DNA of 64,000 nt from Paenibacillus solani. Lineage in GTDB: Bacteria > Bacillota > Bacilli > Paenibacillales > Paenibacillaceae. Positions within the stretch are counted from its first letter, which is position 1. Each line of letters begins with the position of its first letter. The position numbers and the translations under genes are program-made. The DNA lies in NCBI RefSeq assembly GCF_001277345.1, contig NZ_LIUT01000001.1, positions 1,365,459-1,429,458 on the forward strand, read 5' to 3'. Shown in pieces: positions 16,482 to 25,231 of this stretch. Under the pieces are notes generated by a model. It saw only the letters and a list, made by a program, of their open reading frames with translations, was not told the DNA's origin and made no database searches.

Positions 16482-19349
16482 ATGAAATTTGCCGTATTGG
16501 ATTTTGAAACCACGGGCAACCAGTCTGCAGATGAGATTATTCAGGTGGGACTGGCCATCATCGAAGAGGATCGAAGCATATCCCGCGTATACGGCTCCTA
16601 TGTCAATCCCGGGATTCCGATCCCTCCTTTTATTACCGGTTTGACCGGCATTTCCGATCAAGATGTGGCGGATGCTCCGTCTCTTGAGGAGATGATGATG
16701 GAACTTGTGCCAATGCTCGACGATGTTGTATTAGTTGGGCATAATGTAGCTTTTGACTTCAACTTTCTGCAAAATGCACTCGATCGCTGCGGTTATTTAC
16801 CGTTTAGCGGCCGCATTCTAGATACGATGCACTTTTTGAAAATATGCTTTCCATCTTTGCCATCTTATCAGCTTGGGATGGTGTCTTCCCATTTTGGCCT
16901 GGAGCATGACCGTCCGCACCAAGCGGACAGCGATGCACTTGCTACGGCTTACGCCCTGCTGAAATGTCTGGAGGAGATCGATGAGCTTCCACTGCTCACC
17001 ATTCAGCGGTTAAGTGATCTGTTTGCTGATGAGGACAGCGATTTGGCCTGGTTCTTTGACGGGATCCGTTCCGATCGGGAGCTGCAGGGCATTCAAGATG
17101 ATAAAGGCCATACTTACTACCGTCAGTTTGCGCTGGCTGTTGACGATTGGAATGATATTGCACCTGTGCGTGATGAATCTGAGCCCAATCCCTTGGCGGA
17201 TGTAAGCTTCGAGCAATACATGGATGATGTGCGCGAGGGTCTGAAGGCGACTCTGCCTCATTATGAGAGCAGGGATGCGCAGGATCTCATGTTCCGTGAA
17301 GTCATGCAGGCGCTGGATGACAACAAACATTTATTGATCGAAGCAGGCACAGGGACCGGGAAATCACTTGGATATTTGCTGCCATCGATTTATCAAAGCG
17401 TGAAGCAGGAACAGAAGGTGATGGTGAGCACACATACGATCAACCTTCAAGAACAGCTGCGTGACCGGGATATTCCGCTACTCACTCAGGTTGTTCCTTT
17501 TCCTTTTAAAGCAGCAATATTTAAGGGAAGAGGACATTATTTGTGTTTGAGAAAATTTGAACATAAAATAAATAGAAGAGATTTTAATTCTCCGAAGGAA
17601 GATGTGATCATTGCCGCGCAGATGCTGGTCTGGTTAACCCAGACGGAGATTGGTGATGATGAGGAGCTGAATCTGGGCGGCCGCGGGGGCGATTTCTGGG
17701 AGACCATTTCCAGCGATTCCGATTCGTGTCTGGGACGTGCCTGTCCGTGGTTCCGCAAATGCTACTATCACAGAGCCAAGCACGAAGCAGGCATCGCGGA
17801 TGTTGTCATCACAAACCATTCGAAGCTGTTCACCGATGTTAAAGCGAATCATCAACTGCTTCCGAGCTACGAACGTCTTGTTATTGACGAAGCGCATCAT
17901 CTTGAAGATGTCGCCGGCAAGCATCTTGGCTTGCAAATGAAATATTTCACGGTTGTCCATACCTTGACTCGAATGTACAAGGACAGCCGCAGTGGTCAGC
18001 TCCCGGCTCTTCGCCAGCTGCTGCAAGCATCGGCGCACGAGAAGGCCGTTGAATGGTCCGCCGTGATCGATCGGATCTATCCTGATTTGATCACCGTAAA
18101 AGAGAATTGGGATCGCCTCAGCGATCAATTGTTTGGACTTCTGCCGGAGCGGGGAGATGCATCGCCTGGAGATGCCGGACAGTTCTCGCTTCGTCTATCG
18201 CCAGCCAAGAAACCGAAGAGCTGGGATGAGCTGGCCGAGCTGGAACACCAGATTCACATCACGCTAGGCGATGTTGTTCGCAAAGGGGACAAGCTGATAG
18301 CCGAGATGAAGGAAGATCTGGATGATTACAGTGCGGACAGCCTGCTTACCGATCTGTCGGGTCTATTTAAGGACCTGGCTGCACACCGCGAAGAGCTCCG
18401 GTCCTTTATGGCATTGAATGATGAAGGCACGGTATACTGGATGGAGGCTAATGGCAATTTCCGCGGTAAATCGCTGCAGCTTTATGCGGTACCTATCGAT
18501 GTAAGCACCCACCTAAAGGAATTGTTTTTCGACAAAAAACAAAGCGTGGTACTGACGTCGGCGACCTTGTCGGTGGACAAGTCGTTCCAGTTCATGATTG
18601 AGAACCTGGGCCTTCAAGAAGCGGCCGATACAGGCAATCTGAATACTGTTCAGCTGCCCTCCCCGTTTAATTACAGGGAGCAGGCGCTTCTTGTTGTGCC
18701 TCGCGACTTTCCGAGCGTGAAGGGCTCGGTTGGCGATGCCCTCTTCGTGAATACGCTTGTACAATCGCTTGCCGACACGGCGAATGCCACGCATGGGCGT
18801 ATGCTCGTTCTGTTCACCTCGTACCGGATGTTGAGGCAGGTGCATGAACCTTTGAAGGAAGCGTTGGCCTCCAGTGACATCACCGTACTGGGGCAGGGGA
18901 TGGATGGTACCAGCCGGACCAAGTTGATCAGGAGGTTCCAGGAGAGCAGTGCATCCGTTCTGCTGGGGACAAGCTCCTTCTGGGAAGGGGTAGACATTCC
19001 GGGCGAAGCTCTGACTTGCCTGGCGATCGTCCGGCTGCCGTTTCAGCCGCCAAATCATCCCTTGGTTGAAGCGAAAAGCGAGCTGCTGCAGCAGGAGAAG
19101 AAGAATCCTTTCATGAAACTTTCGGTTCCGCAGGCCGTCATACGATTCAAGCAAGGCTTTGGCCGTCTGGTACGGACAGCACATGACAAGGGAATCGTGA
19201 TTGTATATGACACCAGGGTGATAGAATCTTACTACGGGAAATATTTCTTGTATTCCTTGCCTGGTCCGAAGATGGAGCATATGCCGACCGAGGCAATTGT
19301 GCCGCGAGTAACGGAATGGCTGCAGGAAAGTGTAAATGAAGAAGAGTAA
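16482..19349 (+). CDS. dinG: DinG: 3'-5' exonuclease fused to XPD-type iron-sulfur DNA helicase
   Basis: A 955-residue fusion. Residues 1-170 are a DEDD exonuclease with VLDFETTG, GHNVAFDFNFL and HQADSDA. The helicase part has Walker A GTGTGKS (near 290) and the DEAH box VIDEAHHLEDVA (near 466). Between them lie four Cys in the order LCLRKF, then CLGRACPWFRKC, i.e. C-x60-C-x4-C-x5-C, the spacing of the XPD/DinG 4Fe-4S cluster. Motif VI is QGFGRLVRT. The ATG at 16482 follows GAGGAAAGGG; an upstream open stretch translates the terminator. Likely a 5'-3' helicase acting in replication or repair. Confidence 0.93.
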   Translation: MKFAVLDFETTGNQSADEIIQVGLAIIEEDRSISRVYGSYVNPGIPIPPFITGLTGISDQDVADAPSLEEMMMELVPMLDDVVLVGHNVAFDFNFLQNALDRCGYLPFSGRILDTMHFLKICFPSLPSYQLGMVSSHFGLEHDRPHQADSDALATAYALLKCLEEIDELPLLTIQRLSDLFADEDSDLAWFFDGIRSDRELQGIQDDKGHTYYRQFALAVDDWNDIAPVRDESEPNPLADVSFEQYMDDVREGLKATLPHYESRDAQDLMFREVMQALDDNKHLLIEAGTGTGKSLGYLLPSIYQSVKQEQKVMVSTHTINLQEQLRDRDIPLLTQVVPFPFKAAIFKGRGHYLCLRKFEHKINRRDFNSPKEDVIIAAQMLVWLTQTEIGDDEELNLGGRGGDFWETISSDSDSCLGRACPWFRKCYYHRAKHEAGIADVVITNHSKLFTDVKANHQLLPSYERLVIDEAHHLEDVAGKHLGLQMKYFTVVHTLTRMYKDSRSGQLPALRQLLQASAHEKAVEWSAVIDRIYPDLITVKENWDRLSDQLFGLLPERGDASPGDAGQFSLRLSPAKKPKSWDELAELEHQIHITLGDVVRKGDKLIAEMKEDLDDYSADSLLTDLSGLFKDLAAHREELRSFMALNDEGTVYWMEANGNFRGKSLQLYAVPIDVSTHLKELFFDKKQSVVLTSATLSVDKSFQFMIENLGLQEAADTGNLNTVQLPSPFNYREQALLVVPRDFPSVKGSVGDALFVNTLVQSLADTANATHGRMLVLFTSYRMLRQVHEPLKEALASSDITVLGQGMDGTSRTKLIRRFQESSASVLLGTSSFWEGVDIPGEALTCLAIVRLPFQPPNHPLVEAKSELLQQEKKNPFMKLSVPQAVIRFKQGFGRLVRTAHDKGIVIVYDTRVIESYYGKYFLYSLPGPKMEHMPTEAIVPRVTEWLQESVNEEE

Positions 19350-19413
19350 GTAAAGCAATGGATATATGATTAAAAAGGAAATGGTTATTAACCTATTATT
19401 AGGGGGAGCATGC

Positions 19414-20079
19414 ATGAAATCGGAAAAAATTTCGGAGGCCGTGGTCCGCAGATTACCTGTATACTTGCGCTATTTGAATGAACTTCAGAAAAGAGAGGTC
19501 TCCACAGTTTCCTCCCAGGAACTGGGGCAGAAGCTGGACCTCAATCCCGCGCAAATACGTAAGGACCTGGCGTATTTCGGTGATTTTGGACGGAAAGGGA
19601 TCGGTTATGATGTCTCATATCTGATTGAGAAGATTCGTCAGATTCTCAAGCTGGACCAGCAGATTAATGTTGCATTGATTGGGGCCGGTAATCTTGGTCA
19701 TGCGTTGTCGAACTACAATGCATTTCTGAAGGATAATATGAAGATTGTGGCTATTTTCGATTCGTATTCTCCCAAAGTTGGTATGAATATTAACAATTTA
19801 ATCGTTCAGCCGATGGAGGAATTGGAGAAAACCATTCGTGAGCACAGTATTCGTATCGGCATTATTACCGTACCTGATTTTGAAGCGCAAAATGTAGCAA
19901 ATCAGTTGATTGCTGCTGGAATTGAGGCGATTCTTAACTTTGCGCCAACCATTCTGAAGGCTCCTTCCCATATCCGTATTCATACGGCTGATTTTACGAC
20001 AGATTTGCAAAGTTTGGCTTATTATTTGGATAACGGTAAGGAGGATGCAGCCCATGACAACAACGAAGTGGATGGTTAA
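19414..20079 (+). CDS. rex: Redox-sensing transcriptional repressor Rex
   Basis: Rex senses the NADH/NAD+ ratio and represses fermentation and respiration genes. The N-terminal winged helix reads RRLPVYLRYLNEL, then SSQELGQKLDLNPAQIRKDLAYFG. The NADH domain has GAGNLGHALSNY and FDSYSPKVG. A domain-swapped C-terminal helix follows (ADFTTDLQSLAYYL). The ATG at 19414 has AGGGGGAG upstream; the 16 codons open before it are not used. Its end overlaps the deaminase gene by 26 bases. 221 residues is normal. Confidence 0.96.
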   Translation: MKSEKISEAVVRRLPVYLRYLNELQKREVSTVSSQELGQKLDLNPAQIRKDLAYFGDFGRKGIGYDVSYLIEKIRQILKLDQQINVALIGAGNLGHALSNYNAFLKDNMKIVAIFDSYSPKVGMNINNLIVQPMEELEKTIREHSIRIGIITVPDFEAQNVANQLIAAGIEAILNFAPTILKAPSHIRIHTADFTTDLQSLAYYLDNGKEDAAHDNNEVDG

Positions 20080-21355
20080 GAACGGAACATTTGCTGTATT
20101 GGAGGAAGGAAGACCCGTTCTTCGAGGTTATATGGTCGTTGAGAACGACAGGATCACGTACCTGGGCGAAGAGAAGCCGGTTGTGGAAGAAGGAACCGAA
20201 ATCATCGACGGTACACATCTGTTCTTCCTGCCCGGATTGGTGAACACACACGGACACGCAGCCATGTCACTTCTTCGGGGTTATGGGGACGATCTGGCTT
20301 TGCAAGTATGGCTGCAGGAGAAAATGTGGCCTATGGAAGCCAAATTCACGGCTGACGATGTGTATTGGGGCACCTCCCTTTCTGTTCTGGAAATGATTAA
20401 GGGTGGAACCACCACATTCGTCGATATGTACGATCATATGGATCAGGTTGCCAGAGTAGTAGAGGATTCGGGAATGCGCGGCGTTCTGACACGTGGCGTT
20501 ATCGGACTATGCCCTCCAGAAGTGCAACAGCAGAAATTGGATGAGGCTGTAGCGTTTGCAAAAGACTGGCACGGACAGGCTGACGGCAGAATCACAACGA
20601 TGATTTCGCCGCATGCCCCGTATACATGCCCGCCAGATTTCATTGAGAAATTCGTTCTGGCATCGCATGATTTGAATCTGCCGATGCACACGCATATGTC
20701 CGAAACCAAAGCTGAAGTGGCTCAGAATGTGAATGACTACGGCCTTCGCCCCGTCGCCCATTTAGAGAAGCTGGGGATGTTCTCCCGGCCAACGCTGCTT
20801 GCCCATGCCGTTCATCTGACCGACGAGGAAATTGAGATTCTGGCCAAGCATGGCGTAGCAGTATCACATAATCCGGGCAGCAACTTGAAGCTAGCCAGTG
20901 GCATCGCCCGAGTGCCTGAGTTATTAAAAGCCGGCGTAACAGTGTCACTGGGTACGGATGGACCCGCTAGTAATAATAATCTGGATATGTTTGAAGAGAT
21001 GCGCCTGGCTGCCCTGATCCATAAGGGAGTTAGCGGGGATCCGACTGCCATCCCGGCTTCGGAAGCTCTTCGGATGGGAACTGCGTATGGAGCTCAATCG
21101 GTATTCCTGAACGATATCGGCAGTCTTTCGGTAGGAATGAAAGCAGATATCGTTGCTCTTGACACCGATCAAGCTCACTTCCTGCCACGAACGGATTATA
21201 TTTCACATGCCATTTATTCCGCCAGCGCGAAGGATGTGGAGCATGTTTGGATTGACGGGAAACAGGTAGTAAAGCATGGTGCCAGCCTTACCCTTGACGA
21301 GGAACGGATCCGCCGGGAAACACAGATGGCATTTGAGCGTCTTACAACCCTCTAG
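20054..21355 (+). CDS. mtaD: 5'-methylthioadenosine/S-adenosylhomocysteine deaminase
   Basis: An amidohydrolase that deaminates MTA and SAH, 433 residues. Metal ligands: NTHGHAAMSLLRG (HxH), HTHMSET, HAVHLTDEE and the Asp in LGTDGPASNNNLDM. This TDG(P/A)xSNNxLDM pattern separates MtaD/SsnA types from other amidohydrolases. The ATG at 20054 is preferred because TAAGGAGG sits nine bases before it, inside the end of rex. It gives a route for MTA beside the mtn salvage genes further on, although substrate choice cannot be read from sequence. Confidence 0.87.
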   Translation: MTTTKWMVKNGTFAVLEEGRPVLRGYMVVENDRITYLGEEKPVVEEGTEIIDGTHLFFLPGLVNTHGHAAMSLLRGYGDDLALQVWLQEKMWPMEAKFTADDVYWGTSLSVLEMIKGGTTTFVDMYDHMDQVARVVEDSGMRGVLTRGVIGLCPPEVQQQKLDEAVAFAKDWHGQADGRITTMISPHAPYTCPPDFIEKFVLASHDLNLPMHTHMSETKAEVAQNVNDYGLRPVAHLEKLGMFSRPTLLAHAVHLTDEEIEILAKHGVAVSHNPGSNLKLASGIARVPELLKAGVTVSLGTDGPASNNNLDMFEEMRLAALIHKGVSGDPTAIPASEALRMGTAYGAQSVFLNDIGSLSVGMKADIVALDTDQAHFLPRTDYISHAIYSASAKDVEHVWIDGKQVVKHGASLTLDEERIRRETQMAFERLTTL

Positions 21356-21385
21356 GGAATATTCAAGGGGAGCGAGGAAGACGGA

Positions 21386-21901
21386 TTGAAGAAAAAGACG
21401 AAGTGGATATTATGGAGCATAACCGGATTACTGCTGCTGCTGCTTGGCATACAGCTCTATTATTCTTATGTTATGAAAGATACATGGAATGAAGAAACCA
21501 TGGCCATCCAAGCTGCCAAACAGTATGGGGAGCTGGTTTCGTCCGAAAAAACCTATAAATCGGTATGGGGCGAAGACAATAATTACTGGGTAGTCACGGG
21601 GAAGGACGCAGATAATCAAGATCGCATGGTATGGGTGAAATTCACCGACGATAACGTACCTGTCGAAGCTGATAATGCCGTTCACTCTCTACTTCTGAAG
21701 ACAGGATTGTCAGAGGCCCAGATGCTGGCTCAAATTCATCAGGAAATGCCGGATGCGGTCATTAAGCGATTGCTGCCCGGAATGTATGAAGGAGAGTATG
21801 CGTGGCAGCTGCAGTATGAAAATCATGATCAGCGGGGCTATCGATTCTATCGTTTTCAGGATGGGAATGCCATCGGAGATGATATTATTCTACCCAATTA
21901 A
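21386..21901 (+). CDS. ypmB: TseB-like (YpmB) membrane-anchored protein, DUF5590
   Basis: A bitopic protein: one N-terminal membrane helix (residues 7-27, ILWSITGLLLLLLGIQLYY) and an extracellular domain with two PepSY-like halves (QAAKQYGELVSSEKTYKSVWG and TGLSEAQMLAQIHQEMPDAV). In B. subtilis, YpmB/TseB sits between dinG and asnS and assists cell elongation through PBP2A. The start is a TTG at 21386 with GAGGAAG before it. A terminator follows directly. Confidence 0.85.
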   Translation: MKKKTKWILWSITGLLLLLLGIQLYYSYVMKDTWNEETMAIQAAKQYGELVSSEKTYKSVWGEDNNYWVVTGKDADNQDRMVWVKFTDDNVPVEADNAVHSLLLKTGLSEAQMLAQIHQEMPDAVIKRLLPGMYEGEYAWQLQYENHDQRGYRFYRFQDGNAIGDDIILPN

Positions 21902-21915
21902 TGCGTAAACAATGG

Positions 21916-21956
21916 AAAAGAGGCGTCCCTGAAAGGTTAAAGGGGATGCCTCTTTT
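21916..21956 (+). terminator. Terminator after ypmB
   Basis: AAAAGAGGC/GCCTCTTTT 9-bp stem with an inner TCCC/GGGG helix, ending in TTTT. Confidence 0.9.
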
Positions 21957-21969
21957 GATTCAATAATCA

Positions 21970-21983
21970 TGTAAGCGCATACA
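21970..21983. promoter_or_regulatory. Candidate CcpA cre site
   Basis: TGTAAGCGCATACA fits the core of the Bacillus cre consensus WTGNAANCGNWNNCAW at 15 of 16 positions with flanks. It lies 67 bases before the extended -10 at 22047-22055 of the FtsH-like operon. Confidence 0.4.
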
Positions 21984-22033
21984 GAAAATATTGGAAAAAA
22001 TGTTCTAAATATTTTCACAGTGATGCATGAAAA

Positions 22034-22055
22034 AGTATATAAGATATGATATACT
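22034..22055 (+). promoter_or_regulatory. Extended -10 promoter inside an inverted repeat, FtsH-like operon
   Basis: TGA then TATACT (22050-22055) makes an extended -10 box. AGTATAT (22034-22040) and ATATACT (22049-22055) form an inverted repeat over it. Another palindrome, TACATGTA, and a further AGTATATA follow downstream. The region is very AT rich, so chance palindromes are likely. Confidence 0.4.
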
Positions 22056-22182
22056 CGTACATGTATCAGAAGAGTATATAAATAGACAAGTGTTTTGATA
22101 TATCATTGTTATAGGAAATTAGTTTGCCATTTTATTATTTTATCGATAGATAAAAAATTAAATATATTGAAGGAGGAAATTC

Positions 22183-22716
22183 ATGAAAGTACGCATCGTT
22201 CCTATCGTGCTGACTGTCGTGATTTCAGCATCGGTTCTCTTTGGTGGATGGTTTCTGTATCGGCAAATGGCTCTGCAGAATCCGCTCGCCTCGGTTGTGT
22301 CCCAATATGATGGCGTGAAGAATTCTCAAATAGATATTAAACAGGATACCGTCACTTTGAAACTTGATTTGGAACCAAATACGAATTTACAAGGACTGAT
22401 TCAGCATATCAAGCATGAAGGTAAATCCGTGATCGGAAGTCGAGAACTGAAAGTCCAGGTTGAAGATCATTCATCGGAAGCCTTGGACCAGTGGTGGGAT
22501 CAAGCCATGCTGTCAGTGGCGGAAGCCATGGATAATAAACAATATACTCAAATTCAAACTTCGCTGGAGCAGCTCGCTGGTAATTCCTCGAATTTGAAAG
22601 CAAAAGCAACAATTGATGAAAATAATGTTTATGTCAGCTTGTCCGATGGCAAGTCAGGTAAGTTTATAATCTTACCGCGTCAACCTGGTAAAATGGAGGG
22701 GTGGAATCATGCCTAA
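22183..22716 (+). CDS. Membrane-anchored hypothetical protein, partner of the FtsH-like protease
   Basis: A 177-residue protein with one N-terminal membrane helix (IVPIVLTVVISASVLFGGWFLY, split here around residues 5-26) and a predicted outer soluble part; the orientation is inferred. I do not recognise the family. It overlaps the next gene by eight bases and has a strong AAGGAGG site, so it is translated together with the protease. A role as adaptor or substrate for the protease is only an inference from this coupling. Confidence 0.75.
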   Translation: MKVRIVPIVLTVVISASVLFGGWFLYRQMALQNPLASVVSQYDGVKNSQIDIKQDTVTLKLDLEPNTNLQGLIQHIKHEGKSVIGSRELKVQVEDHSSEALDQWWDQAMLSVAEAMDNKQYTQIQTSLEQLAGNSSNLKAKATIDENNVYVSLSDGKSGKFIILPRQPGKMEGWNHA

Positions 22717-24211
22717 GCTGGCCAAAGAAATAATATTAGGCTTTATTCCGGTGTTGTTGGTATTTCTAGTATTTATTGGTGTGAACATTGTACCTCTATT
22801 GATCGCGGGAGGACTGGTCGGGGCCCTGTTATTTATTGCGAAAATGAAGGGCGGAATCGCTGTAGGGGCTGGGAATGAACGCAAACGCAAGAAGAGCGGA
22901 CCGGCGAAGCTGACGTTCGAAGAAATCGGCGGGCAGGATAATGCAAAGCAAGAGTTGCGTGAAGCTCTGGATTTTCTGATTCGCCATGAAGATATTAAGA
23001 AATTCGGCATTCGTCCATTAAAAGGGATTCTTCTCACCGGGCCTCCGGGGACAGGCAAGACCTTAATGGCAAAAGCAGCTGCCCATTATACAGATTCAGT
23101 CTTTGTGGCTGCTTCAGGCAGTGAATTTGTTGAAATGTATGTAGGTGTTGGTGCAGGTCGTATCCGTGACTTGTTTAAAGATGCACGAAACCGTGCAGTT
23201 AAAGAAAACAAGCAGAACGCCATTGTCTTTATCGATGAGATTGATGTTATTGGCGGTAAGCGCGAAGGCGGTCAGCAGCGAGAATATGACCAGACGCTGA
23301 ATCAGCTGCTGACGGAGATGGACGGTATCTATTCGCAGGAAACACCGCGCATTCTCGTTATAGCCGCAACGAACCGGAAAGAAATGCTCGATAGTGCGCT
23401 GCTGCGTCCAGGTCGATTCGACCGACATATTCAGGTGGATTTGCCGGATAAGAAGGGCCGCACGCATATCTTGAACCTCCATGCAGGCAATAAACCGCTG
23501 CACGAAGATGTGGATCTGGAGAAAATTGCCGAGGAGGCCTACAGCTTCTCCGGTGCGCAGCTTGAAAGTGTTATGAATGAGGCAGCCATCTACACGATGC
23601 GCGAGAATGAACAATTTATCCATCAGCGGCATTTATCAATGGCGATTGATAAAGTCATGATGGGTGAACGATCTGATCGCGAATCGAATCTGGAAGAGAA
23701 AAAGCGGGTTGCCATTCATGAATTGGGACATGCTATTATGGCAGAGCTTGTACGTCCCGGCAGCGTAAAACAAGTTGCCCTCAGTCCGCGTGGTAAAGCG
23801 CTGGGTTATGTTCGTCATAATCCGCAGCAGGAGCAATATTTGTATACCAAGACATTTCTGGAAGAGCAGATCATGATAGCGCTTGGCGGCGCCGCTGCTG
23901 AAGAAATGTATTATGGCGGCCGAAGCACAGGTTCCAGCAATGACTTTGAGCAATCGCTCAATATTGTGGAGACGATGATGAAGTCTGGTTTAACGGCTCT
24001 CGGCATCGTGAATATGAATATGGTAACGACGGAAGAGTTAATGAAAGAGAATAATAAAATATTGGAAGAGTTAATGAACCGTACTAAGCATCTCTTGGAA
24101 CAACAAAGACTAATATTCGACAATTCTCTTGATATCCTTTTAAAGGAAGAAATTCTCTCGGGAGAACAATTTAGATGTCAATTTCGTGAAAACAAGCTTT
24201 TACCAGCATAA
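22709..24211 (+). CDS. Short FtsH-like membrane AAA zinc protease
   Basis: 500 residues against about 640 for standard FtsH. Two hydrophobic segments (about 7-25 and 27-45) follow each other with almost no loop, so the extracytoplasmic domain of FtsH is missing. The AAA module is complete: FEEIGGQDNAKQEL, Walker A GPPGTGKT (near 110), Walker B IVFIDEID, SRH ALLRPGRFDRH. The protease site is HELGH (near 337), with SNDFEQ giving the third zinc ligand. It should degrade membrane or cytosolic proteins. This is probably not the main housekeeping FtsH of the organism. Confidence 0.88.
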   Translation: MPKLAKEIILGFIPVLLVFLVFIGVNIVPLLIAGGLVGALLFIAKMKGGIAVGAGNERKRKKSGPAKLTFEEIGGQDNAKQELREALDFLIRHEDIKKFGIRPLKGILLTGPPGTGKTLMAKAAAHYTDSVFVAASGSEFVEMYVGVGAGRIRDLFKDARNRAVKENKQNAIVFIDEIDVIGGKREGGQQREYDQTLNQLLTEMDGIYSQETPRILVIAATNRKEMLDSALLRPGRFDRHIQVDLPDKKGRTHILNLHAGNKPLHEDVDLEKIAEEAYSFSGAQLESVMNEAAIYTMRENEQFIHQRHLSMAIDKVMMGERSDRESNLEEKKRVAIHELGHAIMAELVRPGSVKQVALSPRGKALGYVRHNPQQEQYLYTKTFLEEQIMIALGGAAAEEMYYGGRSTGSSNDFEQSLNIVETMMKSGLTALGIVNMNMVTTEELMKENNKILEELMNRTKHLLEQQRLIFDNSLDILLKEEILSGEQFRCQFRENKLLPA

Positions 24212-24236
24212 ATTATTATGCTGGTTATTTTTTTTT
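24203..24236 (+). terminator. Terminator of the FtsH-like operon
   Basis: CCAGCATAA/TTATGCTGG with loop ATTA, overlapping the stop codon, followed by a run of T. Confidence 0.92.
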
Positions 24237-24286
24237 ACTTTTTTGCCGTGCTAAGATATCATTAGAGGTTGTGCTCCAAAAATGTA

Positions 24287-24322
24287 TTTTTCGACAAATT
24301 TTTTCGACAAATGGGGTACAAT
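24287..24322 (+). promoter_or_regulatory. Two tandem Spo0A boxes at the hbd-ackA promoter
   Basis: The 13-mer TTTTTCGACAAAT occurs twice head-to-tail with no gap (24287-24299 and 24300-24312). Its complement ATTTGTCGAAAAA contains the Spo0A box core TGTCGAA and its extended form. A -10 like TACAAT follows at 24317-24322, five bases after the second copy, so the boxes cover the -35 region. No -35 box of sigma-A type is seen at the right distance. hbd starts at 24359. Confidence 0.7.
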
Positions 24323-24358
24323 AGAGTATAGAGATAAGGAAAGGGTGGAGTAGAAACC

Positions 24359-25231
24359 ATGTACTTCAAAAAAATCGGCGTTGTAGGCGGCGGGACCATG
24401 GGACAGGGCATAGCGGAGATGCTGGCTGCCAAAGGTCTGGACGTGCTGCTCGTAGAGAAAACTCCAGAGAAATTGGACTATTCATACCGCATGATAGAAG
24501 CCAGCCTGGATAAACAACTTGAGAAGTGGGGCATTACTCAGGCAGAGAAGAAGCTCATCTTGAGCCGGATTCAAAAAGTAACTCATTTTGCCGAACTCAG
24601 CTCCTGCGATATGGTGATTGAGACCATTATAGAGGATTTGGAAGCGAAGAAAGAAGTATTTGCACAGCTTGACCAGGTATGTCCGAGCCATATCATATTA
24701 GCAAGTAACACATCCACGCTTAGTTTGACGGAGCTCGCCAGCTCTACCAAATATCCTGAGCGTGTTATTGGCATGCACTTTATTCACCCTGTTTCCAAAG
24801 TAGATCTGGTTGAAATTATTCGTGGACTGAAGACTTCAGACCAAACTTTTACCGAAACCAAACGCTTTGTCGAAGAAGTAGCGGATAAAAAAGGCATCAT
24901 GGTATATGAATCCCCTGGCTTTGTCACAACCCGTATGATTACGCTGATGATCAATGAAGCTATGCATTTGCTTCAAGAAGGCGTGGCATCAGCCGAGGAT
25001 ATCGATGATGCGATGAGAATCGGATACAAGTTCCAACATGGACCACTTGAGATGGCGGATCGTTTCGGCTTGGATTCCATTCTGGCAGCTTTGGAGCGTA
25101 TGTTCCGGGAATATGGCGAACTGAAGTACCGTCCATCGATTGTTTTGAAGAAAAGAGTTCGTGCTGGACAATTGGGCGTCAAAACGGGAGAAGGCTTTTT
25201 CAAGTACGACAAGGATGGTGACCGGGTATGA
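24359..25231 (+). CDS. hbd: 3-hydroxybutyryl-CoA/3-hydroxyacyl-CoA dehydrogenase
   Basis: Short-chain type, 290 residues, with the N-terminal NAD motif GVVGGGTMGQGIAEMLA in two parts (residues 7-23) and a C-terminal helical dimer domain. The catalytic region shows ASNTSTLSLTELA, GMHFIHPVSKVDLVEII with the catalytic His, and the substrate Ser and Asn (NEAMHLL). It interconverts acetoacetyl-CoA and 3-hydroxybutyryl-CoA or longer homologues. AAGGGTGGAG precedes the ATG. Overlap ATGA with ackA. The Spo0A-like boxes suggest control at the entry to sporulation. Confidence 0.88.
   Translation: MYFKKIGVVGGGTMGQGIAEMLAAKGLDVLLVEKTPEKLDYSYRMIEASLDKQLEKWGITQAEKKLILSRIQKVTHFAELSSCDMVIETIIEDLEAKKEVFAQLDQVCPSHIILASNTSTLSLTELASSTKYPERVIGMHFIHPVSKVDLVEIIRGLKTSDQTFTETKRFVEEVADKKGIMVYESPGFVTTRMITLMINEAMHLLQEGVASAEDIDDAMRIGYKFQHGPLEMADRFGLDSILAALERMFREYGELKYRPSIVLKKRVRAGQLGVKTGEGFFKYDKDGDRV

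Noticed and set aside
18526..18540. Further Spo0A-box-like TTCGACA sequences inside genes (for example in dinG and the ABC ATPase gene)
   Set aside because: Single copies within coding sequence, expected by chance in 64 kb; only the tandem pair at 24287 is at a promoter.
18513..19415. 300-codon ORF antisense to dinG
   Set aside because: Reverse-strand shadow; the dinG motifs on the plus strand (QGFGRLVRT) fall in this range.
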